64,000 nt of DNA from Xylanibacter rodentium (GCF_013166575.1 NZ_JABKKE010000001.1:186001-250000), one strand, 5' to 3'. Positions 36,940 through 45,276 are shown, counted from the first letter of the stretch. Numbers and translations: made by a program. Notes: a model not told the origin generated them from the sequence alone.

Positions 36940-37003
36940 CAATAAAATCCGGTATTCCCTACCGGATTCAATATAAAAATATCAGTTGGTCCGTAAAGTT
37001 TTC

Positions 37004-37963
37004 CTAAAGCTTTACAGTCGAAATATCCACCAGTCCATTAACTATTGCATAAATGGTAAGCCCTGCCGGACTGTGTATCTGCAACTTACGGGCAATGTTG
37101 CGGCGATGCGTAATGACTGTATTTACGGATATGCAAAGATGGTCTGCTATTTCTTTGTTTGCCATTCCCTGCACCAGTGCCACTATCACGTCGCGCTCGC
37201 GTTCGGAAAGCATGTCCGAACAGTCGGTTCCGCTTTTGAAAACCATCGTCGAAATGTTCTTGGTCACATCATTTTGTTTGTGCAACTGCTCCAGACGACG
37301 TATTGCCGGAACAAATATCTTGTCTTCAACCTGAGCATGCAGACTTAACCATTCCTCATTATTATATATATCGTGCAGTGTTGCCATCAGCATATTGTTA
37401 CGGCGCGAATCGCCTGGCATATACTTGATGATTAGCATCTTCAGTTCTTTCAGCTTGGCAGCAGGCTCCTCATGGTTCTTGGAGAATGTCTCTATGCTGT
37501 ACTCTCCGACGGATTCTCCCCCAATCAGAGAATTGACGTATGGGAACAGCGTTTTCTTCTCGAACAGCATGTGCTTTCTTATCTCGCAGGCATACTCGTC
37601 AAACAGTTTCATCATCAACATCCCCAACCTGTCCCTCTCGTCTATCGACTCTGCAAGTTCACGGCGTATGAACGGCAACTGAAAATCAAGGTAATACACA
37701 TGGCTGGCTTCCAGATAATGCAGCAACGTTGGAACGGACAGCTGCTCGTCATTGTCAAAATCGGAATATCCGTTGATGGTCAGATTTACCACTGCAAGAA
37801 ATGTATAAGTATCTACTCCGTTGTCCTCGCATATCTCCTGCACGGTCTTGTCGCCGAATCCAAGATTTATCCCGAAACTTCCCAACGACTGCAACAGATC
37901 GTAATTGTCCTTTATGAGCGATATCATCTTGTCGCTTGCCTCATATATCTTTTGCTTCTTCAT
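37004..37963 (-). CDS. Hemerythrin-domain LuxR-type transcriptional regulator
   Basis: The product has 319 residues and three parts. Residues ~10-65 resemble the ScdA_N/DUF542 domain (GFGDKTVQEICEDNGVD), but the usual Cys pair is reduced to one. Residues ~75-230 have the four-helix hemerythrin pattern of possible di-iron ligands: H..H in LEASHVYYL, HMLFEKKTLFP, NHEEP and LHAQVEDKIFVP. Residues ~245-319 are a LuxR/GerE helix-turn-helix (LSERERDVIVALVQGMANKE, IADHLCISVNTVITHRRNI). RIC/YtfE-type hemerythrins handle iron, NO and oxygen. Here the domain is joined to DNA binding, so an oxygen/NO/iron-responsive regulator is inferred. Neighbours are nrdDG downstream and divergent gdhA upstream. Targets are unknown. 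Confidence 0.85.
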   Translation of the reverse strand: MKKQKIYEASDKMISLIKDNYDLLQSLGSFGINLGFGDKTVQEICEDNGVDTYTFLAVVNLTINGYSDFDNDEQLSVPTLLHYLEASHVYYLDFQLPFIRRELAESIDERDRLGMLMMKLFDEYACEIRKHMLFEKKTLFPYVNSLIGGESVGEYSIETFSKNHEEPAAKLKELKMLIIKYMPGDSRRNNMLMATLHDIYNNEEWLSLHAQVEDKIFVPAIRRLEQLHKQNDVTKNISTMVFKSGTDCSDMLSERERDVIVALVQGMANKEIADHLCISVNTVITHRRNIARKLQIHSPAGLTIYAIVNGLVDISTVKL

Positions 37964-38079
37964 ATCTTAAGTATGCCTGCTTATACCTTAACATAACAAT
38001 CATCAACACCGACACCAACGGAAAAGCACGGTTTACAGTATGTGCCTCTGTAATGTATGACAAATATTGTTTACGGGTG

Positions 38080-38111
38080 CAAAATTACAAAATAAATCAT
38101 TATGCGACAAT
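38080..38111 (-). promoter_or_regulatory. Promoter of hemerythrin regulator gene
   Basis: The minus-strand -7 TAATTTTG (38080-38087) is followed by C. A TTG-type -33 (38108-38110) sits 20 nt away. The leader is about 110 nt. Confidence 0.45.
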
Positions 38112-38244
38112 AGTCATTAATGGGTATTCGATTCATGGAGGCCAATACGTATATAATCAATATTGGGTACTACAGCATGACAGCATATGCTATACATTTG
38201 TCACGCACCCATATTTACACATGCCATATTTTTTCACGAAACTC

Positions 38245-38324
38245 TATATTTGTAGCAAAATGATATTATATTTGCATTTTCTTTGATAAAATGTTTGATA
38301 TTTAAAGAAAATACTATAACTTTG
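38245..38324 (+). promoter_or_regulatory. gdhA promoter region with three tandem -7 boxes
   Basis: The best promoter is TTTG (38294-38297), 19 nt, TAACTTTG (38317-38324) then C, 49 nt before the gdhA ATG. Two more boxes, TATATTTG at 38245-38252 and 38267-38274, lie upstream. The upstream intergenic part (37964-38244) holds no gene. Confidence 0.7.
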
Positions 38325-38373
38325 CATCCGATTAACAAGAACAGACATCAAATACCTAAAAAGGAAAAAGATT

Positions 38374-39711
38374 ATGAACGCAACACAAGTTGTAGAGGAA
38401 CTTAAAAGAAGATTCCCCAATGAGCCTGAATATATACAGGCAGTAAGTCAGGTACTTCCGACAATAGAGGAAGAGTATAACAAACATCCGGAATTTGAGA
38501 AATCAAACCTTATCGAACGCTTGTGCATCCCGGATCGCGTGATTCAATTCCGTGTGACATGGGTTGACGATAGCGGCAAGGTAAACACCAATATGGGATA
38601 CCGCATCCAGCACAACAACGTGATCGGTCCTTACAAGGGAGGCATACGTTTTCATAAGTCAGTAAACCTGGGAATATTGAAATTCCTCGCTTTTGAACAG
38701 ACATTCAAAAATTCCCTCACCACCTTGCCGATGGGAGGTGCCAAGGGAGGCTCCGATTTCTCGCCACGCGGCAAGAGCGATGCCGAGGTCATGCGCTTCT
38801 GCCAGGCGTTCATGAACGAACTCTACCGCCATATAGGCCCAGACGTAGACGTGCCCGCAGGCGACATAGGAGTAGGAGGCCGCGAGGTTGGCTACCTGTT
38901 CGGACAATACAAGAAGCTGACACACGAATGGAGCGGAGTGCTTACCGGCAAGGGACGCGAATTCGGCGGTTCTCTCATCCGTCCGGAGGCCACAGGATAC
39001 GGAACCGTATACTTCCTTCTGTCAATGCTTGACACACGCTCCATCGAACTGCAAGGCAAGAGCGTCCTGATCTCCGGTTCGGGAAATGTTGCGCAGTATG
39101 CAGCAGAGAAGTGCATACAGCTCGGGGCCAAGGTCCTCACACTGTCAGACTCCGACGGCTATATCTACGATCCCGACGGAATAGACCGCGAGAAGCTCGA
39201 CTATGTAATGGAACTGAAGAATATAGAGCGCGGACGTATCAAAGAATACGCCGACGAATATCCCAATGCTGTTTATCACGCCGGAGAAAGGCCATGGAAC
39301 GAAAAAGCTGATATAGCCCTGCCGTGCGCAACCCAAAACGAAATCAACGGTGACGAGGCTAAGGCGCTCGTGGCAAATGGAATCATAGCCGTAGCAGAAG
39401 GCGCAAACATGCCTTCAACACCCGAGGCCATCGAAATATTCCAGAATGCCAAGATATTGTATGCTCCCGGAAAGGCATCCAACGCCGGCGGTGTGTCGGT
39501 TTCGGGCCTCGAAATGAGCCAGAACTCGGAACGTCTCAGCTGGACTTCGGAAGATGTGGACAACCGTCTGAAACTGATTATGAAAGACATTCACGACAAT
39601 TGCGTGAAGTACGGAACAGAAGCCGACGGATACATCAACTACGAGAAAGGTGCCAATGTTGCCGGATTCATGAAAGTGGCAAAGGCCATGATGGCACAGG
39701 GCATCGTGTAA
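38374..39711 (+). CDS. gdhA: NADP-type glutamate dehydrogenase
   Basis: The product has 445 residues, the hexameric bacterial GdhA length. Signatures are GYRIQHNNVIGPYKGGIRFH, the catalytic region LPMGGAKGGSDF (Lys of MGGAKGG about 126), PAGDIGVGGREVGYL and the Rossmann motif SGSGNVAQYAAEK. It aminates 2-oxoglutarate to glutamate and is the main ammonia-assimilating enzyme in Bacteroidales. NADPH use is inferred from family length and motif, not proven. It has a strong promoter and is followed by a hairpin, so it is probably a single-gene transcript. Confidence 0.95.
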   Translation: MNATQVVEELKRRFPNEPEYIQAVSQVLPTIEEEYNKHPEFEKSNLIERLCIPDRVIQFRVTWVDDSGKVNTNMGYRIQHNNVIGPYKGGIRFHKSVNLGILKFLAFEQTFKNSLTTLPMGGAKGGSDFSPRGKSDAEVMRFCQAFMNELYRHIGPDVDVPAGDIGVGGREVGYLFGQYKKLTHEWSGVLTGKGREFGGSLIRPEATGYGTVYFLLSMLDTRSIELQGKSVLISGSGNVAQYAAEKCIQLGAKVLTLSDSDGYIYDPDGIDREKLDYVMELKNIERGRIKEYADEYPNAVYHAGERPWNEKADIALPCATQNEINGDEAKALVANGIIAVAEGANMPSTPEAIEIFQNAKILYAPGKASNAGGVSVSGLEMSQNSERLSWTSEDVDNRLKLIMKDIHDNCVKYGTEADGYINYEKGANVAGFMKVAKAMMAQGIV

Positions 39712-39750
39712 TTTTACAGAAAGAAGCAAACCAACAAAAGAACAACAGCA

Positions 39751-39804
39751 CAGAGACACTGAGATACAGAGAACAATACGAAACTCTGTATCTCAGTGTC
39801 TCTG
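39751..39804 (+). terminator. 21-bp perfect hairpin after gdhA
   Basis: Arms 39751-39771 and 39784-39804 (CAGAGACACTGAGATACAGAG and complement) enclose a 12-nt loop. It begins 40 bp after the gdhA stop and is followed by TTTCGT. It resembles the tamB/nrdG hairpin (ACACAGAG words) and is probably the gdhA terminator. Confidence 0.55.
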
Positions 39805-39820
39805 TTTCGTAAAAGAGTGC

Positions 39821-39901
39821 GAAAGTGCCGCTTTGAGAGTGCGAAAGTGGCACTTTCGCGTCCTCAAAGTGCCACTTTCGCACTCTCAAAGCGGCACTTT
39901 C
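39821..39901. repeat. 36-bp perfect inverted repeat built from AAAGTGsCACTTT units
   Basis: Arms 39821-39856 and 39866-39901 are exact reverse complements around a 9-nt spacer. Each arm itself contains AAAGTG...CACTTT-type sub-palindromes, so four units alternate. A decayed relative lies at 62563-62643. No coding capacity. Confidence 0.85.
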
Positions 39902-40157
39902 AGTATATGATATGGCAGGTTTTGTCATTCATCTTGTTATCCGACTGACTCATTTAACACGTTTCTTTGCTTCAAAAACACGAATTCCACACCAAAAAGC
40001 CGTTTTTTGGCACTTCCGAACGACATTCCCTACCGGCATCCGTACAGAAAACTCGCGCGAAACGGGCAAAAATAATTCTCCAATCTCCCCGCCAAATAGA
40101 AACACGACAAAAAAAACACCATACTTTCAATCTGTAAGTTCATATAAAAGCTGTTTT

Positions 40158-40171
40158 TGCAAACGTTTACA
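40158..40171. promoter_or_regulatory. LacI-type operator-like palindrome upstream of uxuA
   Basis: TGCAAACGTTTACA has a perfect AAACGTTT core and resembles operators of LacI-family regulators (cre-like). It lies about 45 nt upstream of the uxuA -7 box. No LacI regulator gene is in the window, so this is a suggestion only. Confidence 0.3.
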
Positions 40172-40214
40172 TCAATAAAACCCTGTCATCATCACAACAT
40201 AACACATTTTTTAG

Positions 40215-40222
40215 TATCTTTG
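40215..40222 (+). promoter_or_regulatory. -7 box before uxuA
   Basis: TATCTTTG followed by C, 79 nt upstream of the uxuA ATG. No convincing -33 TTTG, as might be expected for a regulated promoter. Confidence 0.5.
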
Positions 40223-40301
40223 CAGTGACGAAAGCCATAATAAAGAAAAACAATCAAAGAAGACAATATAGCAACAACTTAATCATATTTTTTATCTAAT
40301 A

Positions 40302-41525
40302 ATGGAAAGAACTTGGAGATGGTTCGGCAAGAACGACAAAATCACACTTGCCATGCTAAAAGAGATAGGCGTGGAGGGCATCGTGACCGCACTTCACGAC
40401 GTGCCGCTGGGCGAAGTATGGAGCCGCGAAAAGATACGCGACTTGCGTGAATATATCGAAAGCTACGGCATGCGCTGGAGCGTGGTGGAGAGCCTGCCTG
40501 TGGTGGAGAGCATTAAATACGGAGGCCCAGACCGCGACGAGCAGATAGAGCGCTACAAGGAGAGCCTGCGCAATCTTGCCGCCGAAGGCATACATACCAT
40601 TTGCTACAACTTCATGCCTGTGCTGGACTGGGCACGCACCGACCTGTCCCACCCCAACCCCAACGGCACTACCAACCTGTACTTTTCATTTGCCGAATTC
40701 GCTTATTTCGACATACACATCCTGAAGCGCAAGGGAGCCGAGAAAGACTGGGCCGACTTCCGCATAGAAGGTGTGGAACGCGACATACTGGCTGAGGTAA
40801 ACGAAATCAGACTCCGTATGACTGCCGAGGACGACCGGAAACTGGTGGAAAACATCGTAATCAAGACCCAAGGATTCGTTTCGGGCAATTTCAAGGAAGA
40901 CGACGACCACCCCGTGGAACTGTTCCGCCGGCTGCTTGCGCTGTATGACGGCATAGACAAGGAACAGCTGCGCGAGAACATGCGCTACTTCCTCACTGCG
41001 ATAATGCCCGTATGCGAGGAATGTGACATGTACATGTGCGTACATCCCGACGACCCTCCATTCCCCATTCTCGGACTGCCACGCATTGTAAACTGCGACG
41101 AAGACATCGAATGGTTCCTGAACGCCGTTGACAACCCGCACAACGGACTCACATTCTGCGCGGGAAGCCTGTCGGCCGGAGCGCACAACGATGTTGTCAA
41201 ACTGGCACGCAAGTATGCACGCCGCACATGGTTCGTACACCTGCGCTCATGCCACATCTTCCCCAACGGCGACTTCACTGAGGCAAGCCACCTTGGCGGA
41301 CGTGCCGACGTGATAGAGCTGGCACGCATATTCGAGCAGACCAACCCCAAGCTGCCCATGCGCGTTGACCATGGCATGACGATGCTCGGCGACGAAGAGC
41401 GCGGCTACAATGCAGGCTACTCGTTCCTGGGACGCATGTTCGCCATGGGACAGGTGCAAGGCATACTGGCCACCGTCGACCGCGAGCTCGGCATAGAATA
41501 CAATCAACCGGGATTCCATTCCTGA
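40302..41525 (+). CDS. uxuA: Mannonate dehydratase
   Basis: The product has 407 residues, starting MERTWRWFGKNDKITLAMLK, typical of UxuA, a TIM-barrel enzyme. Conserved segments with metal and catalytic residues are GIHTICYNFMPVLDW, MCVHPDDPPFPILGLPRIV, LTFCAGSLSAGAHND and HLRSCHIFPNGDFTEASH, then MRVDHGMTMLGDE. It dehydrates D-mannonate to 2-keto-3-deoxygluconate in glucuronate breakdown. It is followed 43 nt later by a dehydrogenase fitting the preceding step. Base composition is clearly richer in GC than in the bat or nqr genes. Confidence 0.96.
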   Translation: MERTWRWFGKNDKITLAMLKEIGVEGIVTALHDVPLGEVWSREKIRDLREYIESYGMRWSVVESLPVVESIKYGGPDRDEQIERYKESLRNLAAEGIHTICYNFMPVLDWARTDLSHPNPNGTTNLYFSFAEFAYFDIHILKRKGAEKDWADFRIEGVERDILAEVNEIRLRMTAEDDRKLVENIVIKTQGFVSGNFKEDDDHPVELFRRLLALYDGIDKEQLRENMRYFLTAIMPVCEECDMYMCVHPDDPPFPILGLPRIVNCDEDIEWFLNAVDNPHNGLTFCAGSLSAGAHNDVVKLARKYARRTWFVHLRSCHIFPNGDFTEASHLGGRADVIELARIFEQTNPKLPMRVDHGMTMLGDEERGYNAGYSFLGRMFAMGQVQGILATVDRELGIEYNQPGFHS

Positions 41526-41568
41526 TTTTCAATTTTCAGATTCCAACTTTTTTAATTCAAGAATACAG

Positions 41569-42381
41569 ATGAACGAACTTTTCAACATCAAAGACTATGT
41601 GGTAGTAATTACCGGCGGTACGGGAGTGCTCGGACGGTCGATAGCAAAATATCTGGCACAGAACGGTTCCAAAGTCATAATCCTCGGACGCAAGGAAGAC
41701 GTCGGCAATGCCATTGCCGATGAGATTGTCAAGGCCGGCGGAATATGCGAGTTTATGAAGACAGACGTGATGTGCCGCGAGACGGTGCAAAAGAACTGTG
41801 ATGAAATAATGGCCAAGTACGGCCGCATAGACACACTGCTCAACGCTGCGGGCGGCAACATGGCCGGAGCGACCATCGGACCGGACCAGAACTTCTTCGA
41901 CCTCGACGCAGAGCAGTTCCAGCGTGTACTCTCGCTCAACCTCACAGGCACGGTGATACCGACACAGATATTCCTCAAGCCTATGACAAAACAAGGACGC
42001 GGCAGCATAATCAACTTCTCGTCAATGGCTGCATTCCGTCCGATGACCCGAGTATGCGGATATGCCGCGGCAAAAGCCGGCATAAGCAACTTCACGGCAT
42101 TCATGGCTACGGAGTGTGCCAAGAAATTCGGCGAGGGCATACGCGTGAATGCCATCGCTCCCGGTTTTTTCATTACCGAGCAGAACCGTGCATTGCTGAC
42201 CAATCCCGACGGCACATACACACAACGCGGACAGGACGTGATACGCCAGACTCCGTTCGGACGAATGGGCGACCCTGACGAACTGTGCGGCACAATACAT
42301 TATCTGATGAGCGACGCCGCAAAATTCGTTACCGGCACCGTGGCCGTGGTAGACGGCGGATTCAACGCCTTTGCAATGTAA
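41569..42381 (+). CDS. SDR-family D-mannonate oxidoreductase (fructuronate reductase)
   Basis: This 270-residue short-chain dehydrogenase has a nucleotide motif TGGTGVLG (about 16-23), NAAGG, the catalytic Ser in NFSSM (about 147-151) and YAAAKAG (Tyr/Lys about 164-168). The end is GTVAVVDGGFNAF. Directly after uxuA, the expected activity is reduction of D-fructuronate to D-mannonate, replacing the unrelated UxuB of enterobacteria. This assignment rests on gene context. A gluconate 5-dehydrogenase-like activity is an alternative. No kdgK or kdgA is present in the window. Confidence 0.85.
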   Translation: MNELFNIKDYVVVITGGTGVLGRSIAKYLAQNGSKVIILGRKEDVGNAIADEIVKAGGICEFMKTDVMCRETVQKNCDEIMAKYGRIDTLLNAAGGNMAGATIGPDQNFFDLDAEQFQRVLSLNLTGTVIPTQIFLKPMTKQGRGSIINFSSMAAFRPMTRVCGYAAAKAGISNFTAFMATECAKKFGEGIRVNAIAPGFFITEQNRALLTNPDGTYTQRGQDVIRQTPFGRMGDPDELCGTIHYLMSDAAKFVTGTVAVVDGGFNAFAM

Positions 42382-42445
42382 CACTATTCCGAGAACATCT
42401 TTCGTGCTTTGGCTGTATCAAAATATGGACATCGCACAAAGCAAT

Positions 42446-42568
42446 GATATGTTTTTCACCGCGCCCGTCACACATCTCGTATTTGTACGCAAAACAAACA
42501 TTGAATAACCGACATGCTACAAGCGAACATATACAAGACATGTGCCGGGCGCAGCGGAAAAACATATC
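42446..42568. repeat. Imperfect 45-bp inverted repeat, family shared with 48.4 kb
   Basis: Arms 42446-42490 and 42523-42568 pair over most positions (core GATATGTTTTTC, GCGCCCG and CTTGTAT/CTCGTAT). The right arm and its flank align with 48461-48515 (ATACAAGACA, GGGCGCA, ATATCC/ATGTCC, ATAAGCC). Confidence 0.6.
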
Positions 42569-42724
42569 CGCATAAGCCTGATGACCCTAATTCTGACGCG
42601 ACACAATCTTTTCATATATCGGGAATTCACCAATGCCACATTCCGTCATTGCAACTTTGCATGACAGCATGAACAGACAGCGTAAACCTTTTCGTAAATT
42701 ATTGTCCTTTTATTTGCTTCTTTA

Positions 42725-42756
42725 TTTGTTGCTTCTGAAAAAAAACATTATCTTTG
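42725..42756 (+). promoter_or_regulatory. Promoter of uxaB
   Basis: TTTG (42725-42728), 20 nt, TATCTTTG (42749-42756) then C: close to the Bacteroidetes consensus. The leader is about 60 nt. Confidence 0.7.
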
Positions 42757-42823
42757 CGCTATAATTATAACGGACAACAAATCAGAATAATTCTACAAAG
42801 CAAAGAAATTATAATTTACCATT

Positions 42824-44263
42824 ATGAAACCATTAAACAAAAATTTTGCGCCTAAAAGCGTAATGCCCGAAAAGGTCATTCAGTTTGGAGAAGGCAACTT
42901 CCTCCGTGCATTCGTAGATTGGATTATCTGGAACATGGACCAGAAGACGGATTTCAACGGCTCTGTGGTAGTGGTACAGCCCATCGACCGCGGTATGGCA
43001 GAATGGCTCAACGGACAGGACTGCCTATATCACGTAAACCTGCAGGGACGAGAAAACGGGCAGCCCGTAAACACACTCCAACGCATCGACGTAATCAGCC
43101 GTGCGCTGAACCCCTATACACAAAACCAGGCATTCATGGCACTGGCCGACCAGCCGGAGATACGCTTCGTGATTTCAAACACCACTGAAGCCGGTATTGC
43201 CTTTGACCCGAATTGCAAACTGGAAGACGCTCCCGCTTCGTCATATCCCGGCAAGCTCGTACAGCTGCTCTACCGTCGTTGGCAGACTTTCAACGGTGAT
43301 CCCTCGAAAGGCCTCATCATCTTCCCATGCGAGCTCATCTTCCTCAACGGTCATGTACTGAAAGACTGCATCAACAAGTATATCGAACTATGGAAACTGC
43401 CGAAGGAGTTCAAGGAGTGGTTTGACAACAGTTGCGGCGTATATGCCACGCTCGTCGACCGAATCGTACCTGGATTCCCTCGCAAGGAAATAGCCGAGAT
43501 ACAGGAGAAGATAAGCTACCGCGACAATCTCGTAGTACAGGCTGAGACATTCCACCTTTGGGTAATAGAAGCTCCGAAAGAAGTTGCCAAGGAGTTCCCC
43601 GCAGACAAGGCCGGCCTGAACGTACTGTTCGTTCCATCGGAAGAACCGTACCACAAGCGCAAGGTGACGCTGCTCAACGGCCCGCACACAGTACTCTCGC
43701 CGGTGGCATTCCTAAGCGGAGTGAACATCGTACGAGACGCGTGCAACCACGAAGTCATCGGCAAATATATCCACAAGGTACAGTTTGAAGAGCTAATGCA
43801 GACTCTCGACCTACCGATGGAAGAACTGGAGAAGTTTGCCGCCGACGTGCTGGAACGCTTCGACAACCCGTTCGTGGACCATCAGGTTACAAGCATCATG
43901 CTCAACTCGTTCCCCAAGTTCTGCGCACGTGACCTGCCAGGCGTGAAGACTTATTTGGAGCGCAAGGGTGAACTGCCCAAAGGACTGGTATTCGGCCTGG
44001 CCGCAATCATCACATACTACAAAGGAGGCAAGCGCGAGGACGGTACGGAGATTGTCCCCAACGACGCACAAGACATCATGGACCTGCTAAAGGAGCTTTG
44101 GGCTACAGGAAGCACACAGAAAGTGGCCGACGGAGTTCTCGGTGCAACATCCATATGGAACGAAGACCTCAATGCTGTTGACGGTCTGAATGCACTTGTA
44201 AAGCAGTATCTTGACCTGATTCAAGAAAAGGGTATGCTTGAAGCGGTGAAGACAATACTCTAA
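42824..44263 (+). CDS. uxaB: Tagaturonate reductase (altronate oxidoreductase)
   Basis: The product has 479 residues of the mannitol dehydrogenase/UxaB superfamily. The N-terminal Rossmann segment is VIQFGEGNFLRAFVDWI (about 18-34) with VVVVQPIDRG. The catalytic-domain signatures are EAPKEVAKEFPADKAGLNV, KVTLLNGPHTVLSPVAFL (Lys/Asn/His) and EVIGKYIHKVQFEEL. It reduces D-tagaturonate to D-altronate in galacturonate breakdown. Together with uxuA and the SDR gene it points to use of pectin or glucuronan sugars. It has its own promoter and terminator, so it is not strictly in one operon with uxuA. Confidence 0.94.
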   Translation: MKPLNKNFAPKSVMPEKVIQFGEGNFLRAFVDWIIWNMDQKTDFNGSVVVVQPIDRGMAEWLNGQDCLYHVNLQGRENGQPVNTLQRIDVISRALNPYTQNQAFMALADQPEIRFVISNTTEAGIAFDPNCKLEDAPASSYPGKLVQLLYRRWQTFNGDPSKGLIIFPCELIFLNGHVLKDCINKYIELWKLPKEFKEWFDNSCGVYATLVDRIVPGFPRKEIAEIQEKISYRDNLVVQAETFHLWVIEAPKEVAKEFPADKAGLNVLFVPSEEPYHKRKVTLLNGPHTVLSPVAFLSGVNIVRDACNHEVIGKYIHKVQFEELMQTLDLPMEELEKFAADVLERFDNPFVDHQVTSIMLNSFPKFCARDLPGVKTYLERKGELPKGLVFGLAAIITYYKGGKREDGTEIVPNDAQDIMDLLKELWATGSTQKVADGVLGATSIWNEDLNAVDGLNALVKQYLDLIQEKGMLEAVKTIL

Positions 44264-44313
44264 ACAACCGGTTCCTGGAGAAACAGGAAAAATATATACT
44301 TCAATAAAAGATG

Positions 44314-44379
44314 ACAAGTTCCCGTATCCATCCGATATCAGGTCATAATAAAGTATCGGAAGAGACGGGGACTTGTTTT
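44314..44379 (+). terminator. Terminator after uxaB
   Basis: ACAAGTTCCCGT (44314-44325) pairs with ACGGGGACTTGT (44365-44376) with one mismatch. Inner arms TCCGATAT/GTATCGGA extend the stem, and TTTT follows. Confidence 0.65.
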
Positions 44380-44453
44380 AATTGTCCAGACCTACACAAA
44401 TTCACGCATGACCCAGACGACTGAAGTCATGCCATTATATTGCAACATATTTC

Positions 44454-45191
44454 ATGAACGACATCAACTCGTTACTTATAGAATACGCGGGGCGATACGA
44501 AACACCCGATTTTCTTCCGGCCGATCCAAGCTGGTTCATGCACAAGGTAAACGGCCGACAAAACCAAGAGACCATGGCTTTCATCGCCTCATGTCTGAGC
44601 TATGGCAGCCGCCGGCAGTTCTTCCCCAAAATACAGTATATACTCGACTGCTCGAAAGGAGAAGTATACGAATGGGTGCGCAGCGGCAACTTTGACAGTG
44701 ACATTCCTGACGATGCCCAGTGCTACTACCGACTGTACACACGCCACACTATGAACAAGTTCCTGCATGCCCTGCAAGATATGATATGCAAACACGGTTC
44801 GATAGAAAACTTCGTGCGCAGCAATGCCTCTGACGGTTATTCTGCCGTGGAGGCCATCTGCAGATTCTTTGCATCAAGAGGAATCGAAGTCATAATACCC
44901 AAAGACACACGGTCGGCATGCAAGCGTGTATGTATGTTTCTGAGATGGATGGTGCGCGACGATTCACCCGTGGACCTCGGGCTATGGAGTGATTTCATAG
45001 ACAAGCGCACACTTATAATGCCGATGGACACACACGTTGTACAACAGGCCTGTCGCCTCGGACTGCTCAACGGCAGGCAGGCAACGATGGCCTCGGCCCG
45101 CAGACTGACGGCCCGCATGGCGGAAGTGTTCCCCGACGACCCTCTGAAAGGCGACTTCGCACTGTTCGGATATGGTGTGAATAATGACTGA
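44454..45191 (+). CDS. TIGR02757 (DUF2400) family protein
   Basis: This 245-residue, mostly helical protein matches the TIGR02757 family. It contains DPSWFMHKVNG, FIASCLSYGSRRQFFPKIQYI, RVCMFLRWMVRDDSPVDLGLW and LIMPMDTHVVQQACRLGLL. The last parts recall the HhH-GPD DNA-glycosylase fold (LIMPMDTHV with an Asp), but no activity is established. It has no signal peptide. It lies just upstream of uvrA, which has its own promoter, so a DNA-repair link is only circumstantial. Confidence 0.85.
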   Translation: MNDINSLLIEYAGRYETPDFLPADPSWFMHKVNGRQNQETMAFIASCLSYGSRRQFFPKIQYILDCSKGEVYEWVRSGNFDSDIPDDAQCYYRLYTRHTMNKFLHALQDMICKHGSIENFVRSNASDGYSAVEAICRFFASRGIEVIIPKDTRSACKRVCMFLRWMVRDDSPVDLGLWSDFIDKRTLIMPMDTHVVQQACRLGLLNGRQATMASARRLTARMAEVFPDDPLKGDFALFGYGVNND

Positions 45192-45216
45192 AAGATGTAT
45201 TCAGTAGCTAAAATAT

Positions 45217-45247
45217 TTTGATATTCACACGTTTTGCAATATCTTTG
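45217..45247 (+). promoter_or_regulatory. Promoter of uvrA
   Basis: TTTG (45217-45220), 19 nt, TATCTTTG (45240-45247) then C. Transcription would begin near 45253, leaving only about 6 nt before the first ATG (45259) but about 24 nt before the second (45277). Confidence 0.78.
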
Positions 45248-45276
45248 CATGCTCAAACATGAACACATTCATCAAT

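Larger units (their letters stand above)
39712..40301. other. Gene-free stretch between gdhA and uxuA
   Basis: No supportable gene. It contains a 21-bp perfect hairpin (39751-39804), a 36-bp perfect inverted repeat (39821-39901), a LacI-type operator-like palindrome (40158-40171) and the uxuA -7 box (40215-40222). The 39912-40178 frame has an unconvincing low-complexity composition. Confidence 0.65.
42382..42823. other. Gene-free stretch between the SDR gene and uxaB
   Basis: No gene seen. It holds an imperfect 45-bp inverted repeat (42446-42568) related to sequence at 48.4-48.5 kb, and the uxaB promoter at its right end. Confidence 0.6.

Noticed and set aside
39821..39901. AAAGTG repeats as a CRISPR or a phase-variable promoter
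   Set aside because: No spacers or cas genes, no -7 box inside the 9-nt spacer and no recombinase nearby.
39912..40178. 88-codon frame between gdhA and uxuA
   Set aside because: Low-complexity composition, no promoter or family. It overlaps the operator-like site and appears to be chance.
45259..45276. ATG at 45259 as the uvrA start
   Set aside because: It would lie about 6 nt from the predicted transcription start. ATG 45277 gives a normal leader and the usual UvrA N-terminus, though the earlier one cannot be fully excluded.
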